A stretch of DNA of 32,832 bases from Prevotella sp. CAG:924 (GCA_000431975.1 HF988560.1:1-32832), one strand, 5' to 3'; positions 8,871 through 17,884 are shown, counted from the stretch's first letter. Program-made: numbers and translations. Notes: generated by a model not told the origin, from the sequence alone.

Positions 8871-10085
8871 ATGAAATGGAGGAAAATAAAGGTAGGGATG
8901 AGACTATGGCTGCGGGCGCAATTGCGGGATGGCGGTCCGCTTTTGCGTTGGCTGATGAGTGCCGGCCGTAAGCTGGTGTTATCAGTGATGGCATTTTTCC
9001 GTAACCAGTTGTCCGACCAGGTCTATTCGCTTTCTTTTTCAACCATGTTTGCCATCGTGCCGATTATTGCCGTGTTGCTGGCTATTGCCCGTGGCTTTGG
9101 CTTTTCCGACTATATGGAACAGGAAGTGCGGGCATTTCTTGTCAGTCAGCCTCAAGTGGCCGATGTAATCATGCAGTTTGCTAATAATTATCTGGCACAT
9201 AATCAGAGCTATGTCATTGTCGGCATAGGTTTCGTGTTTATGCTTTATACTGTAGTGAGTCTGTTTTATAATATAGAGCATGCCTTTAATTCTATATGGC
9301 AGGTGAAGCAAGGACGGAGCTTTTCACGGATGCTGATTGATTATACGGCTATGCTGCTTCTTTTGGCTGTGAGCGTGATCCTCACGGCGGGTCTCACAGT
9401 GATAGTCGGTGGCTATGCTGACAAGCTGATGGCCGATTGGATGCTTCTGCCTTTGACAAAGATGGTGGGTGTGCTTCTGCAGTTGGCCATGTTGTGGCTG
9501 TCGTTTCTTTTCCTCTACACCTTTATGCCTAATACGAAGGTACCCTTGAGTTGCGCTGCCGGCCCTGCACTCTTGGCAGCTGTATTGATGGAAGGGTTTC
9601 AGTATGGATATGTGTGGCTACAGGTCGCTTTGTCGAGTTATAATGCTATTTATGGTTCGGTAGCCATTTTGCCATTGTTTATGATTTGGTTGATGGTGGT
9701 ATGGTATATCTGCCTTTATGGTGCCCAGCTCTCGTTTGTGAATGAATATGGCTCAACACTTCGCTCATTTCGCATGCGTGTAAGTGATCTCAGTCTTCGA
9801 CAACAACGAATGGCGCAACTTTTGTTATTGCAGACAGTGATGCGGGAAGGCAATGCCGGGCGCCGGCCCACCCTTTCGTCATTGGCCGAAGGTACAGGCA
9901 TTCCTTTGCGTCTGGTGCATGAGTTCATGGACCGGCTTATGGAGGCAGGTCTGCTCTACCAGACGATAGAGGATAACGGTCAGCACGGTTTTGCCGTAGG
10001 GCTTAATGTGGCGAAGATGAGCGAGAAGGAAATGAGCGACAGGATTGAAGCCTGGAGCGTGGACGGTGAGGCGCTCAATCTATGA
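8871..10085 (+). CDS. YihY/virulence factor BrkB family membrane protein
   Basis: Integral membrane protein of the YihY/BrkB family, once misnamed ribonuclease BN; the molecular function is unknown. After a basic N-terminus (MKWRKIKVGMRLWLRAQLR) the family signature QVYSLSFSTMFAIVPI appears, and about six hydrophobic segments follow. After the membrane part there is a cytoplasmic tail of about 80 residues resembling a winged helix (TLSSLAEGTGIPLRLVHEFM, then LMEAGLLY). That tail suggests a regulatory or nucleic-acid contact, as an inference. I chose the ATG at 8871, giving 404 residues: an upstream in-frame ATG at 8706 lies inside rnpB and adds a non-conserved leader. A 10-base direct repeat AGATACGGTA occurs twice between rnpB and this start. 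Confidence 0.9.
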   Translation: MKWRKIKVGMRLWLRAQLRDGGPLLRWLMSAGRKLVLSVMAFFRNQLSDQVYSLSFSTMFAIVPIIAVLLAIARGFGFSDYMEQEVRAFLVSQPQVADVIMQFANNYLAHNQSYVIVGIGFVFMLYTVVSLFYNIEHAFNSIWQVKQGRSFSRMLIDYTAMLLLLAVSVILTAGLTVIVGGYADKLMADWMLLPLTKMVGVLLQLAMLWLSFLFLYTFMPNTKVPLSCAAGPALLAAVLMEGFQYGYVWLQVALSSYNAIYGSVAILPLFMIWLMVVWYICLYGAQLSFVNEYGSTLRSFRMRVSDLSLRQQRMAQLLLLQTVMREGNAGRRPTLSSLAEGTGIPLRLVHEFMDRLMEAGLLYQTIEDNGQHGFAVGLNVAKMSEKEMSDRIEAWSVDGEALNL

Positions 10086-10135
10086 AAAAGATAAAGTTAT
10101 ATATAATAAAGGTATAAATCATTTAGAAGAGAATT

Positions 10136-10564
10136 ATGAAAGAATTGCAACCCAACATACTCGATGATTTCGAGCACAGGATCGGTCAGCTGATCGATCA
10201 TCACGGCGATGAGGCAGACTTCCCGAAGATGGAAGGAACGGGCTTGACACGTCAGGATGTCGACGATTTTCTCTTCGACTATCAGGCAATCCTCGATATG
10301 CATGGAACACAGAAGACACAGCTGACAGTGTATGGTATAATAGCTTTACTGCCAGTGTTGGCCGTGAGTGCATTCCCCGATAGTATGTTGCCTTATCCGA
10401 AATGGGCGCTGTTTTGGTCGTTGGCATTAGGTATAGTCATAGCTTTACTTATCCGGACTGCAGTAGAGATGGTGCGTCAGTATCGTCTGCGTAGGATGCG
10501 TGTAGAGTATCCGGACGTTTGGGCGTATGTAGACAGAGTGAGAGAATATGGTGATCAACATTAA
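10136..10564 (+). CDS. small two-helix membrane protein, unknown
   Basis: A 142-residue protein that I do not recognise. The soluble acidic N-terminal part runs to about residue 60. Two hydrophobic helices follow (around VYGIIALLPVLAVSAF and WALFWSLALGIVIALLI), then a basic and acidic tail with RQYRLRRMRVEYPDVWAYV. It may have a cytoplasmic domain tethered by a membrane hairpin. It lies 50 bases after the YihY gene and its 3' end meets or overlaps the YkvA-type gene, so all three are probably one operon of membrane proteins. Confidence 0.8.
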   Translation: MKELQPNILDDFEHRIGQLIDHHGDEADFPKMEGTGLTRQDVDDFLFDYQAILDMHGTQKTQLTVYGIIALLPVLAVSAFPDSMLPYPKWALFWSLALGIVIALLIRTAVEMVRQYRLRRMRVEYPDVWAYVDRVREYGDQH

Positions 10565-10577
10565 AGCGAAAATAGAT

Positions 10578-10982
10578 ATGGAACTACCCGATTTTATGCA
10601 GTACAAAGACAAGTTCACGCAGAGTGGATTTGTCGAGAAGATTTCAAAGATTGCGCGCCGTGCCGGAGCTAAGCTGGTGTATGCTGCGCTGATTTTGTAT
10701 TACACCTTACAGAGCCCGAATGTGCCGTTGAAGGATAAGGCACTTATCATTGGTGCCTTGGGTTATCTTATCAGTCCCATTGACCTGATAGCTGATGCTA
10801 TTCCCATAGCAGGCTTGAGTGACGATCTTGCCGTTTTGCTCTATGTGCTGAAAAAGGTGTGGGGCAATGTGGGAGAAGATGTGAAAGAGCGTGCTCATGC
10901 CAAGCTTGCGACTTGGTTTGACGAGGAGGAAGCAAAGGCTGCCGATGATCTTTTTGGAAATAGCGATGGTGTGGACGCCTGA
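10578..10982 (+). CDS. YkvA family protein (DUF1232)
   Basis: A DUF1232 protein of unknown function. The domain signature is evident: DKALIIGALGYLISPIDLIADAIPIAGLSDDLAVL, shown here as pieces ALGYLISPIDLI and PIAGLSDDLAVLLY, which form membrane-associated helices. I prefer the ATG at 10578 (134 residues), beginning MELPDFMQYKDKF and aligning with the short leaders of other Bacteroidetes members. An ATG at 10548 is in frame, would add ten residues and would overlap the preceding gene by 17 bases. The tail is acidic and basic (FDEEEAKAADDLFG). It is last in the operon, with a terminator-like hairpin downstream at 11065-11095. Confidence 0.88.
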   Translation: MELPDFMQYKDKFTQSGFVEKISKIARRAGAKLVYAALILYYTLQSPNVPLKDKALIIGALGYLISPIDLIADAIPIAGLSDDLAVLLYVLKKVWGNVGEDVKERAHAKLATWFDEEEAKAADDLFGNSDGVDA

Positions 10983-10983
10983 A

Positions 10984-11062
10984 CATCTGTCAGATGTGAC
11001 TCTGCCATGTATGACAATCATGACAGCTGTGTCGTATGACAAATGTGACAGATTTATATATG
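10984..11062 (+). promoter_or_regulatory. repeat-rich groESL control region
   Basis: CATCTG-T-CAGATG is a palindrome at 10984-10996. Further on, TGACA-N4-TGACAG occurs twice (11012-11026 and 11037-11051), the two copies 25 bases apart. The core of each copy is TATGACAA followed by TGACAG. A possible -7 box TATATATG lies at 11055-11062. This looks like an array of operator half-sites in front of a heat-shock operon. No CIRCE element (TTAGCACTC/GAGTGCTAA) is present. That a repressor or activator binds here is inferred. Confidence 0.5.
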
Positions 11063-11064
11063 CG

Positions 11065-11095
11065 AACCGTGTCAACAGCAAGTTGGCACGGTTTT
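11065..11095 (+). terminator. hairpin between ykvA-type gene and groES
   Basis: AACCGTGTCAAC (11065-11076) pairs along 12 bp (one G-U) with GTTGGCACGGTT (11082-11093) over the loop AGCAA, followed by TT. GCG/CGC outside can extend it. It can terminate the upstream operon. If groESL transcription starts at the TATATATG box instead, the hairpin would form the very start of the groES leader. A second possible -7 box, TATTTATG, lies after the hairpin at 11099-11106. Confidence 0.6.
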
Positions 11096-11141
11096 CGCTA
11101 TTTATGGGGCAGATAAATAAAAAATTTAAATACAGTATATC

Positions 11142-11414
11142 ATGAAGATTAAACCATTAGCAGACAGAGTGCTGGTGCTTCCTGCACCTGCAGAGGAAAA
11201 AGTAGGTGGAATCATTATTCCTGACACGGCAAAAGAGAAGCCGCAGCGGGGTAAGGTCATTGCTGTAGGCAATGGTACGAAAGATGATCCCATGACCCTT
11301 AAGGAAGGCGATGAGGTGCTTTATGGCAAGTATGCCGGCACGGAAATCGAGAATGAGGGAGAAAAATATCTGATGATGCGCCAGAGCGATGTTCTGGCTG
11401 TAATTGAAGGTTAA
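11142..11414 (+). CDS. groES: co-chaperonin GroES
   Basis: The 10-kDa lid of the GroEL chamber. It is full length at 90 residues, with MKIKPLADRVLV at the N-terminus, the mobile-loop region around EEKVGGIIIPDTAKEKPQ, and the GKVIAVGNG and YGKYAGTEI strands typical of Cpn10. It lies 26 bases before groEL on the same strand, the usual groESL operon. Control probably acts at the repeat-rich region upstream. Confidence 0.98.
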   Translation: MKIKPLADRVLVLPAPAEEKVGGIIIPDTAKEKPQRGKVIAVGNGTKDDPMTLKEGDEVLYGKYAGTEIENEGEKYLMMRQSDVLAVIEG

Positions 11415-11440
11415 AGGTTTAAAAATTACAAGACACAACT

Positions 11441-13060
<1,620 letters not shown>

Positions 13061-13102
13061 TATGGAGAGAGTTTAATACGAACTCAATATATAAGTAAGA
13101 TA

Positions 13103-13134
13103 GATGCCTGTCATTCAAAAGGATGGCAGGCATC
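13103..13134 (+). terminator. groESL terminator
   Basis: GATGCCTGTCAT (13103-13114) and ATGGCAGGCATC (13123-13134) form a 12-bp stem with one G-U pair and an 8-base loop, 43 bases after the groEL stop. The following sequence is only moderately T-rich. Confidence 0.75.
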
Positions 13135-13181
13135 TCTCGTTATATAAATATTATTAAATAAGAATATCTTTTCTTCGAAAA

Positions 13182-13213
13182 TTTGCATGGATAATAAAGA
13201 AAATGTATCTTTG
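13182..13213 (+). promoter_or_regulatory. consensus promoter of orphan transcript
   Basis: TTTG (13182-13185), a 20-base spacer, and TATCTTTG (13206-13213) make a perfect Bacteroidetes promoter, the best in the window. It points into a region with no annotated gene; transcription should begin near 13219. Confidence 0.75.
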
Positions 13214-13320
13214 CGAAGAAAGATGAGGTGCTCCTATAATGACTAGTAATGAAGGGAGTATCCTTACAAATAGATCGAATCATTATCTCCCTGAAAAGGG
13301 TTTAAAAGATATTTTTTTGA

Positions 13321-13358
13321 TTTGTTTTAGTAGATTTGTTTTAAGTAGTTTGTTTTTT
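13321..13358 (+). repeat. T-rich triple repeat
   Basis: TTTGTTTTAGTAGA, TTTGTTTTAAGTAGT and a shortened TTGTTTTTT follow each other directly. Each unit carries a TTTG like the -33 box, and TAGATTTG (13331-13338) fits the -7 consensus, so the array could tune transcription or serve as a protein site. Its role is unknown. Confidence 0.5.
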
Positions 13359-13360
13359 GG

Positions 13361-13395
13361 AAATCGGACGTCGTGACGACATCCGATTTTTTTTT
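13361..13395 (+). terminator. strong intrinsic terminator
   Basis: AAATCGGA (13361-13368) pairs with TCCGATTT (13382-13389), and GTCG (13370-13373) with CGAC (13377-13380), around loop TGA with one C-A mismatch. Nine Ts (13387-13395) run from the stem. No annotated gene precedes it, so it must serve the orphan transcript or groESL read-through. Confidence 0.85.
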
Positions 13396-13438
13396 GTGCC
13401 TTTTATAAAGATTTATGTATGGACTGATTAAAAATCCG

Positions 13439-13446
13439 TATCTTTG
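13439..13446 (+). promoter_or_regulatory. -7 element abutting a start codon
   Basis: TATCTTTG ends only 5 bases before the ATG at 13452, so the transcript should begin at or next to the start codon, making the mRNA leaderless or nearly so. The -33 region around 13412-13417 (TTTATG) is weak. Confidence 0.6.
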
Positions 13447-13451
13447 CACTT

Positions 13452-13676
13452 ATGAAAGTGAAGTTACACCTTGATTGGAAAAAGGCAGTGGTCTTTCTGA
13501 TCGTTTCTGCCGGCCTTATCTATCTGACGCGTTCGGTATGGTTATCGATCGCCATTCTTCTTGTACTCTTTATTATTGATGGTCTGCTCTCTGATTGGGA
13601 TAGTTCCAGGAAGCTGAAGAAGCAGATCAAGAAGTGGAAAGAAGAAGCGGAAAAGAAAGAAGGAAAAGAGAAATGA
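13452..13676 (+). CDS. small membrane protein, unknown
   Basis: A 74-residue protein that I do not recognise. After a short basic start there are two close hydrophobic helices (AVVFLIVSAGLIYL and VWLSIAILLVLFIIDGLL). A very charged, lysine- and glutamate-rich tail from about residue 50 is likely a short coiled coil on the cytoplasmic face. It overlaps the start of the kinase-RapZ gene by four bases (ATGA), so the two are translationally coupled. The pairing suggests it could anchor the downstream protein to the membrane, which is inference only. The promoter sits directly before the ATG. Confidence 0.8.
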   Translation: MKVKLHLDWKKAVVFLIVSAGLIYLTRSVWLSIAILLVLFIIDGLLSDWDSSRKLKKQIKKWKEEAEKKEGKEK

Positions 13677-15220
13677 AACAACTGATTGATTTATACAAGA
13701 CATGGGCAGGTCATGAGCCGGGCCACGTGGAAAAGTTGCCGGGAGCTGGCAGCAACCGTGCTTATTATCGTCTGACCGATAGTGAGGGAAATACGGTGAT
13801 AGGAGTGGTGGGAACGAGTAGGGAGGAGAACCATGCCTTCATTTATCTCTGTCGTCATTTTCAGGAATGCCATTTACCTGTACCGCGGTTGCTTGCCGTG
13901 AGCGATGATGAGATGCGTTATCTGCAAAGTGACCTTGGTGACCGTTCCTTGTTCGGAGCGATCAAAGGCGGTCGGGATGCCGGTGGACGATATAACCTTG
14001 CCGAAAAGGCTCTTCTAGTGCGAACAATCCGTGAACTGCCCCGTTTTCAGATCGTTGGAGCTGCAAATCTGCAATGGGAGAATTGTTATCCGCAGCCTGC
14101 TTTCGATCAGGACAGTGTGCTTTTCGACTTGAACTATTTCAAGTATTGTTTTCTTAAAGCTACGCAGTTAGACTTCCATGAGCTAAAGCTGGAGGCTTCG
14201 TTTCGTCAACTAGCCAAGGATCTGACGGCAGAGGATGGCAACTGCTTCCTTTATCGGGATTTCCAGGCACGCAATGTGATGCTTGATAAGGAGGGTAATC
14301 CATACTTCATAGATTTTCAAGGAGGACGTCGAGGACCGTTTTATTACGATGTGGCTTCCTTTCTTTGGCAGGCTTCCGCAAAATACTCTTTCAAGTTACG
14401 ACGTGAGCTAGTCGCAGAATACTATGACTCGTTGAGGCATTATGTGGAGGTGCCGTCAATACGTCATTTTGCTCAACGTCTTTCTATCTTTGTGCTTTTC
14501 CGTCAGTTACAGGTGCTGGGCGCTTATGGCTTCCGTGGTTATTTTGAGCACAAACAGCATTTTATTGACAGCATTCCGCCTGCCATTCAGAATATCCGCG
14601 ATCTGCTGGCTCTGCGTGAGGACGTGCTGCCTTATCCTTATCTGCGTGACGTGTTGTACAGATTGACGCAGTTTCCACAGTTTGCCCCTAAGCAAGAAAC
14701 GGTGTCCAAACGGGCTGACGGTTATCGGACTACGGATCGGAATATCTATGTTTCACATCCACAGGATGGACCTGCCACCTATTCTAAATATGACGGCAAG
14801 GGTCCGTTGGTGGTGCGTGTGTATAGTTTTTCTTACCGTAAGGGAATTCCAGCAGATCCTTCCGGTAATGGTGGAGGATATGTGTTTGACTGCCGGTCGA
14901 CACACAATCCCGGTCGTTACGAACCATATAAACAGCTTACGGGACTGGATGAGCCCGTAATACGGTTTTTGGAAGATGACGGTGAAATACTCGAATTTCT
15001 GGATGATGTGTATCGACTTGCCGATCGTCATGTAAGCCGCTATATCCAACGCGGGTTTACATCTTTGATGTTCTGCTTTGGTTGTACGGGTGGCCAACAT
15101 CGTTCGGTATATTCGGCTCAGCATCTGGCAGAACATATTCATAAAAAGTTTGGTGTAGAGGTAAGACTAGAGCATCGTGAACAAGGAATACGTCAGGTGT
15201 TTAAGGCTGTGGGACAATAA
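13673..15220 (+). CDS. phosphotransferase-RapZ C-terminal domain fusion
   Basis: A two-domain protein of 515 residues. The N-terminal part (about 1-330) is an aminoglycoside-phosphotransferase/AmgK-like kinase. It has GAGSNRAYYRL at the nucleotide-binding start, the catalytic loop YRDFQARN near 194-201 (Tyr where AmgK has His, the Asp retained) and the metal motif IDFQGG near 213-218. The C-terminal part (about 380-515) is the RapZ C-terminal domain: VRVYSFSYRKG, DCRSTHNPGR and GCTGGQHRS near 470-478. In E. coli that domain binds glucosamine-6-phosphate and small RNAs, and AmgK phosphorylates MurNAc/GlcNAc. So an amino-sugar kinase with a sensor is likely, but no MurU partner is seen here. 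I chose the ATG at 13673 because it overlaps the preceding stop; an upstream frame start at 13634 lies within that gene. Confidence 0.88.
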   Translation: MKQLIDLYKTWAGHEPGHVEKLPGAGSNRAYYRLTDSEGNTVIGVVGTSREENHAFIYLCRHFQECHLPVPRLLAVSDDEMRYLQSDLGDRSLFGAIKGGRDAGGRYNLAEKALLVRTIRELPRFQIVGAANLQWENCYPQPAFDQDSVLFDLNYFKYCFLKATQLDFHELKLEASFRQLAKDLTAEDGNCFLYRDFQARNVMLDKEGNPYFIDFQGGRRGPFYYDVASFLWQASAKYSFKLRRELVAEYYDSLRHYVEVPSIRHFAQRLSIFVLFRQLQVLGAYGFRGYFEHKQHFIDSIPPAIQNIRDLLALREDVLPYPYLRDVLYRLTQFPQFAPKQETVSKRADGYRTTDRNIYVSHPQDGPATYSKYDGKGPLVVRVYSFSYRKGIPADPSGNGGGYVFDCRSTHNPGRYEPYKQLTGLDEPVIRFLEDDGEILEFLDDVYRLADRHVSRYIQRGFTSLMFCFGCTGGQHRSVYSAQHLAEHIHKKFGVEVRLEHREQGIRQVFKAVGQ

Positions 15221-15251
15221 TATATAAAGAAGTATAAATCGTTATAAATCA

Positions 15252-15279
15252 GGGCGTGACATCATGTCACGCCCTTTTT
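15252..15279 (+). terminator. intrinsic terminator after kinase-RapZ gene
   Basis: GGGCGTGACA (15252-15261) and TGTCACGCCC (15265-15274) form a 10-bp GC-rich stem over the loop TCA, followed by five Ts. The stretch up to eno (15280-15386) contains a possible -7 box TAATCTTG at 15352-15359. Confidence 0.92.
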
Positions 15280-15386
15280 CGGCATACCGTTTGTAAGATC
15301 TTCTACAGGTAGAGATTCTCATATAAGAGGTGACATACAGCGCTTTATGAGTAATCTTGATAATTGATAATTAAAAACCAGCAACT

Positions 15387-16694
15387 ATGAAGATCGAAAA
15401 CATTCATGCAAGAGAAATTCTGGATTCGCGTGGCAATCCGACTGTAGAGGTAGAGGTTACGTTGGATAATGGAGTGACAGGTCGCGCTAGTGTTCCTTCC
15501 GGTGCATCGACAGGAGAGAATGAAGCGCTTGAGCTTCGCGATGGGGATAAGAGCCGTTTTGGAGGCAAAGGCGTACTAAAGGCAGTCGATAATGTGAATA
15601 AGATTATAGCTTCTGCTTTGAAAGGTGACGATGTTACTAATCAGCGTGCCATTGACTATAAAATGCTGGCCCTTGACGGTACTCCTACAAAGAGCAAACT
15701 TGGTGCAAATGCCATATTAGGAGTGTCACTCGCTGTGGCTCATACAGCAGCTAAGGCCTTGGGGTTGCCTCTTTACCGGTATATTGGTGGAGCCAATACC
15801 TACGTGTTGCCCGTTCCGATGATGAATATTATCAATGGAGGAGCACATTCTGACGCGCCTATAGCTTTTCAGGAGTTTATGATTCGTCCTGTCGGCGCAG
15901 AATCGGAGCGTGAGGCCATTCGCATGGGAGCAGAGGTGTTCCATCAGTTACAGAAAAATCTGAAAAAACGGGGGCTGTCAACAGCTGTGGGCGATGAAGG
16001 AGGCTTTGCTCCCCAACTCAATGGTATAGAGGATGCGTTGCAGAGTATTGTCGATGCCATCGGAGATGCCGGTTATGAGCCGGGTAAAGACGTAACGATA
16101 GCTATGGACTGCGCAGCGTCGGAGTTCTCTACGGTCAAAGATGGAAAGTACTATTACAATTATAAACGGCTATCCAACGGCATGCCGAAGGATCCCAATG
16201 GTAAGGAACTTAACGACGATGAGCAGATTGCATTCTTGGAACAGCTCATCGACAAATATCCGATCGATTCCATTGAGGACGGTTTGGATGAGAATGATTG
16301 GGATGGCTGGGTAAAGATGACAAAAGCTATCGGTGACAGATGTCAGCTTGTGGGCGATGATCTCTTTGTGACAAACACGAAATTCTTGCAGAAGGGTATC
16401 GTAAAGGGAGCCGGTAATGCCATCTTGATTAAGGTGAATCAGATAGGCTCACTTACGGAGACCCTTGAGGCCATAGAGATGGCTCATCGTCATGGTTATA
16501 ATACCGTCACTTCTCACCGCTCGGGAGAGACGGAAGACACGACTATTGCCGACATTGCTGTGGCTACCAATTCCGGTCAGATCAAAACAGGGTCAATGTC
16601 ACGTACCGATCGCCTAGCTAAGTACAACCAACTTATCCGTATTGAAGAGCAGCTTGGTAGCGCTGCGCAGTATGGTTACAAAAAGCTAAAGTGA
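15387..16694 (+). CDS. eno: enolase (phosphopyruvate hydratase)
   Basis: Glycolytic enzyme interconverting 2-phosphoglycerate and phosphoenolpyruvate. It has 435 residues. Clear landmarks are AREILDSRGNPTVEVE, the SGASTG loop with the Mg site, GANAILGVSLA, GDEGGFAP, the metal ligands in SIEDGLDENDW and VGDDLFVTN, the catalytic Lys in ILIKVNQIGSLTE, and SHRSGETEDTTIAD. All catalytic residues are present. It is probably monocistronic, with terminators on both sides. It ends head-to-tail against the convergent pheS. Confidence 0.99.
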   Translation: MKIENIHAREILDSRGNPTVEVEVTLDNGVTGRASVPSGASTGENEALELRDGDKSRFGGKGVLKAVDNVNKIIASALKGDDVTNQRAIDYKMLALDGTPTKSKLGANAILGVSLAVAHTAAKALGLPLYRYIGGANTYVLPVPMMNIINGGAHSDAPIAFQEFMIRPVGAESEREAIRMGAEVFHQLQKNLKKRGLSTAVGDEGGFAPQLNGIEDALQSIVDAIGDAGYEPGKDVTIAMDCAASEFSTVKDGKYYYNYKRLSNGMPKDPNGKELNDDEQIAFLEQLIDKYPIDSIEDGLDENDWDGWVKMTKAIGDRCQLVGDDLFVTNTKFLQKGIVKGAGNAILIKVNQIGSLTETLEAIEMAHRHGYNTVTSHRSGETEDTTIADIAVATNSGQIKTGSMSRTDRLAKYNQLIRIEEQLGSAAQYGYKKLK

Positions 16695-16711
16695 GAGTAG
16701 GACGATATGCA

Positions 16712-16747
16712 AAAGGCCGTAATCCAATGATGGATCACGGCCTTTTT
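16712..16747. terminator. bidirectional terminator between eno and pheS
   Basis: AAAGGCCGT (16712-16720) pairs with ACGGCCTTT (16737-16745), and ATCC with GGAT inside, with one A-C mismatch and the loop AATGAT. T-runs lie on the plus strand (16743-16747) and, as the A-run before the stem, on the minus strand. It serves both convergent genes. Confidence 0.9.
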
Positions 16748-16765
16748 CTGCATATAATCTAGAAA

Positions 16766-17803
16766 TTAATAGGCATTCTGGAACTCTTCGAGGAAACGGG
16801 TGTCGTTCTCTGAGAACAGACGAAGATCGTTGACGCGATACTTCAAATTGGCAATACGCTCTACTCCCATACCAAAGGCGTAGCCCGTGTAGACTTCAGG
16901 ATCGATACCGCCGGCACGCAGCACATTGGGATCGACCATTCCACAACCGAGAATCTCTACCCAGCCTGTACCCTTACAGAAAGCACAGCCTTTACCGCCA
17001 CAGATGTTGCACGAGATATCCATCTCTGCAGAAGGCTCTGTGAAGGGAAAGTATGACGGGCGCAAGCGAATCTTTGTATCGGCTCCGAACATCTCTCGGG
17101 CAAAAGTGAGTAGAACCTGCTTCAGATCGGTGAAGCTTACACCTTTGTCGATGTACAACCCTTCTACTTGGTGGAAGAAGCAGTGGGCACGTGCAGAGAT
17201 AGCTTCATTGCGATAGACGCGACCCGGGCAGATGACACGGATAGGCGGCTCGTGAGTCTCCATATAGTGAGCCTGGTCACCAGAGGTGTGTGAGCGGAGC
17301 AGCACATTCTTAGTCACATCATTTTCACTTTTTGAGATGAAGAATGTATCCTGCATGTCACGGGCAGGATGGTCAGCGGCGAAATTCAGCATAGTGAAGA
17401 TGTGCTGGTCATCATCGATCTCTGTACCATGATACATAGTGAAGCCCATGCGCTGGAAGATGCTTTCAATCTCATTGCGTACGATACTCAGTGGGTGACG
17501 TGTGCCAAGACCGATGGGATAGGAGGTGCGTGTCAAGTCAAGGCTTTCTGCACTTGTCTCCTGTGTGGCTACCTCTTCTCGCAGTTGGTTGATGCGGTCC
17601 ATGGCAGCTTTCTTCAGTTCGTTGATTTTGATGCCAACTTCACGCTTCTGGTCTGGTGCCACGTTACGGAAGTCAGCCATCACGGCATTAATTTCACCTT
17701 TCTTGCTCAGATATTTTAATCTGAGCTGTTCCACCTCCTCTGCGTTCTTGGCAGAGAGGTTGGACACTTCTTCGAGAAGTTTGCTTATCTTGTCTAAAAT
17801 CAT
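16766..17803 (-). CDS. pheS: phenylalanine--tRNA ligase alpha subunit
   Basis: Class II synthetase subunit; with PheT it forms an alpha2-beta2 enzyme that charges tRNA-Phe. It has 345 residues. The N-terminal coiled coil runs to about 85. The catalytic domain starts GLGTRHPLSIV and has the motif 2 strand with RVYRNEAISARAH. It continues with FPFTEPSAEMDI, the Cys-rich CNICGGKGCAFCKGTGW, and motif 3 FGMGVERIANLKY. pheT is not in this window, so the two subunits are encoded apart. The promoter is the TACCTTTG on the minus strand at 17833-17840. Confidence 0.98.
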   Translation of the reverse strand: MILDKISKLLEEVSNLSAKNAEEVEQLRLKYLSKKGEINAVMADFRNVAPDQKREVGIKINELKKAAMDRINQLREEVATQETSAESLDLTRTSYPIGLGTRHPLSIVRNEIESIFQRMGFTMYHGTEIDDDQHIFTMLNFAADHPARDMQDTFFISKSENDVTKNVLLRSHTSGDQAHYMETHEPPIRVICPGRVYRNEAISARAHCFFHQVEGLYIDKGVSFTDLKQVLLTFAREMFGADTKIRLRPSYFPFTEPSAEMDISCNICGGKGCAFCKGTGWVEILGCGMVDPNVLRAGGIDPEVYTGYAFGMGVERIANLKYRVNDLRLFSENDTRFLEEFQNAY

Positions 17804-17832
17804 ATTCCTCTTTTAATTGTCTATTTCATGTG

Positions 17833-17840
17833 CAAAGGTA
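17833..17840 (-). promoter_or_regulatory. -7 element for pheS
   Basis: The minus strand reads TACCTTTG followed by C, matching TAnnTTTG, 30 bases before the pheS ATG. No strong -33 box is seen. Confidence 0.6.
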
Positions 17841-17884
17841 GTAATTTTTGTGGTAAAAAGGAGTGGCATATCAGAAATAATGTG

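Larger units (their letters stand above)
13219..13395 (+). ncRNA. candidate small RNA (possibly with an 18-codon ORF)
   Basis: A stretch between groEL and the next gene with its own consensus promoter and a strong terminator. ATAATGA (13236-13242) is complementary to TCATTAT (13280-13286), and AGGGAG (13253-13258) to the adjacent CTCCCT (13287-13292). These pairings cross, so they would make an H-type pseudoknot or two alternative folds. A CCCT-GAAA-AGGG hairpin (13289-13300) competes with the second pairing. GTAA/TTAC (13246-13249 with 13264-13267) can close an inner stem. The transcript may stop at the seven Ts (13312-13318) or at the terminator at 13361-13395. It could be a 6S-like RNA, a cis regulator or a new sRNA; I cannot tell. 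It also holds an 18-codon frame at 13249-13305 (MKGVSLQIDRIIISLKRV). Confidence 0.45.
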
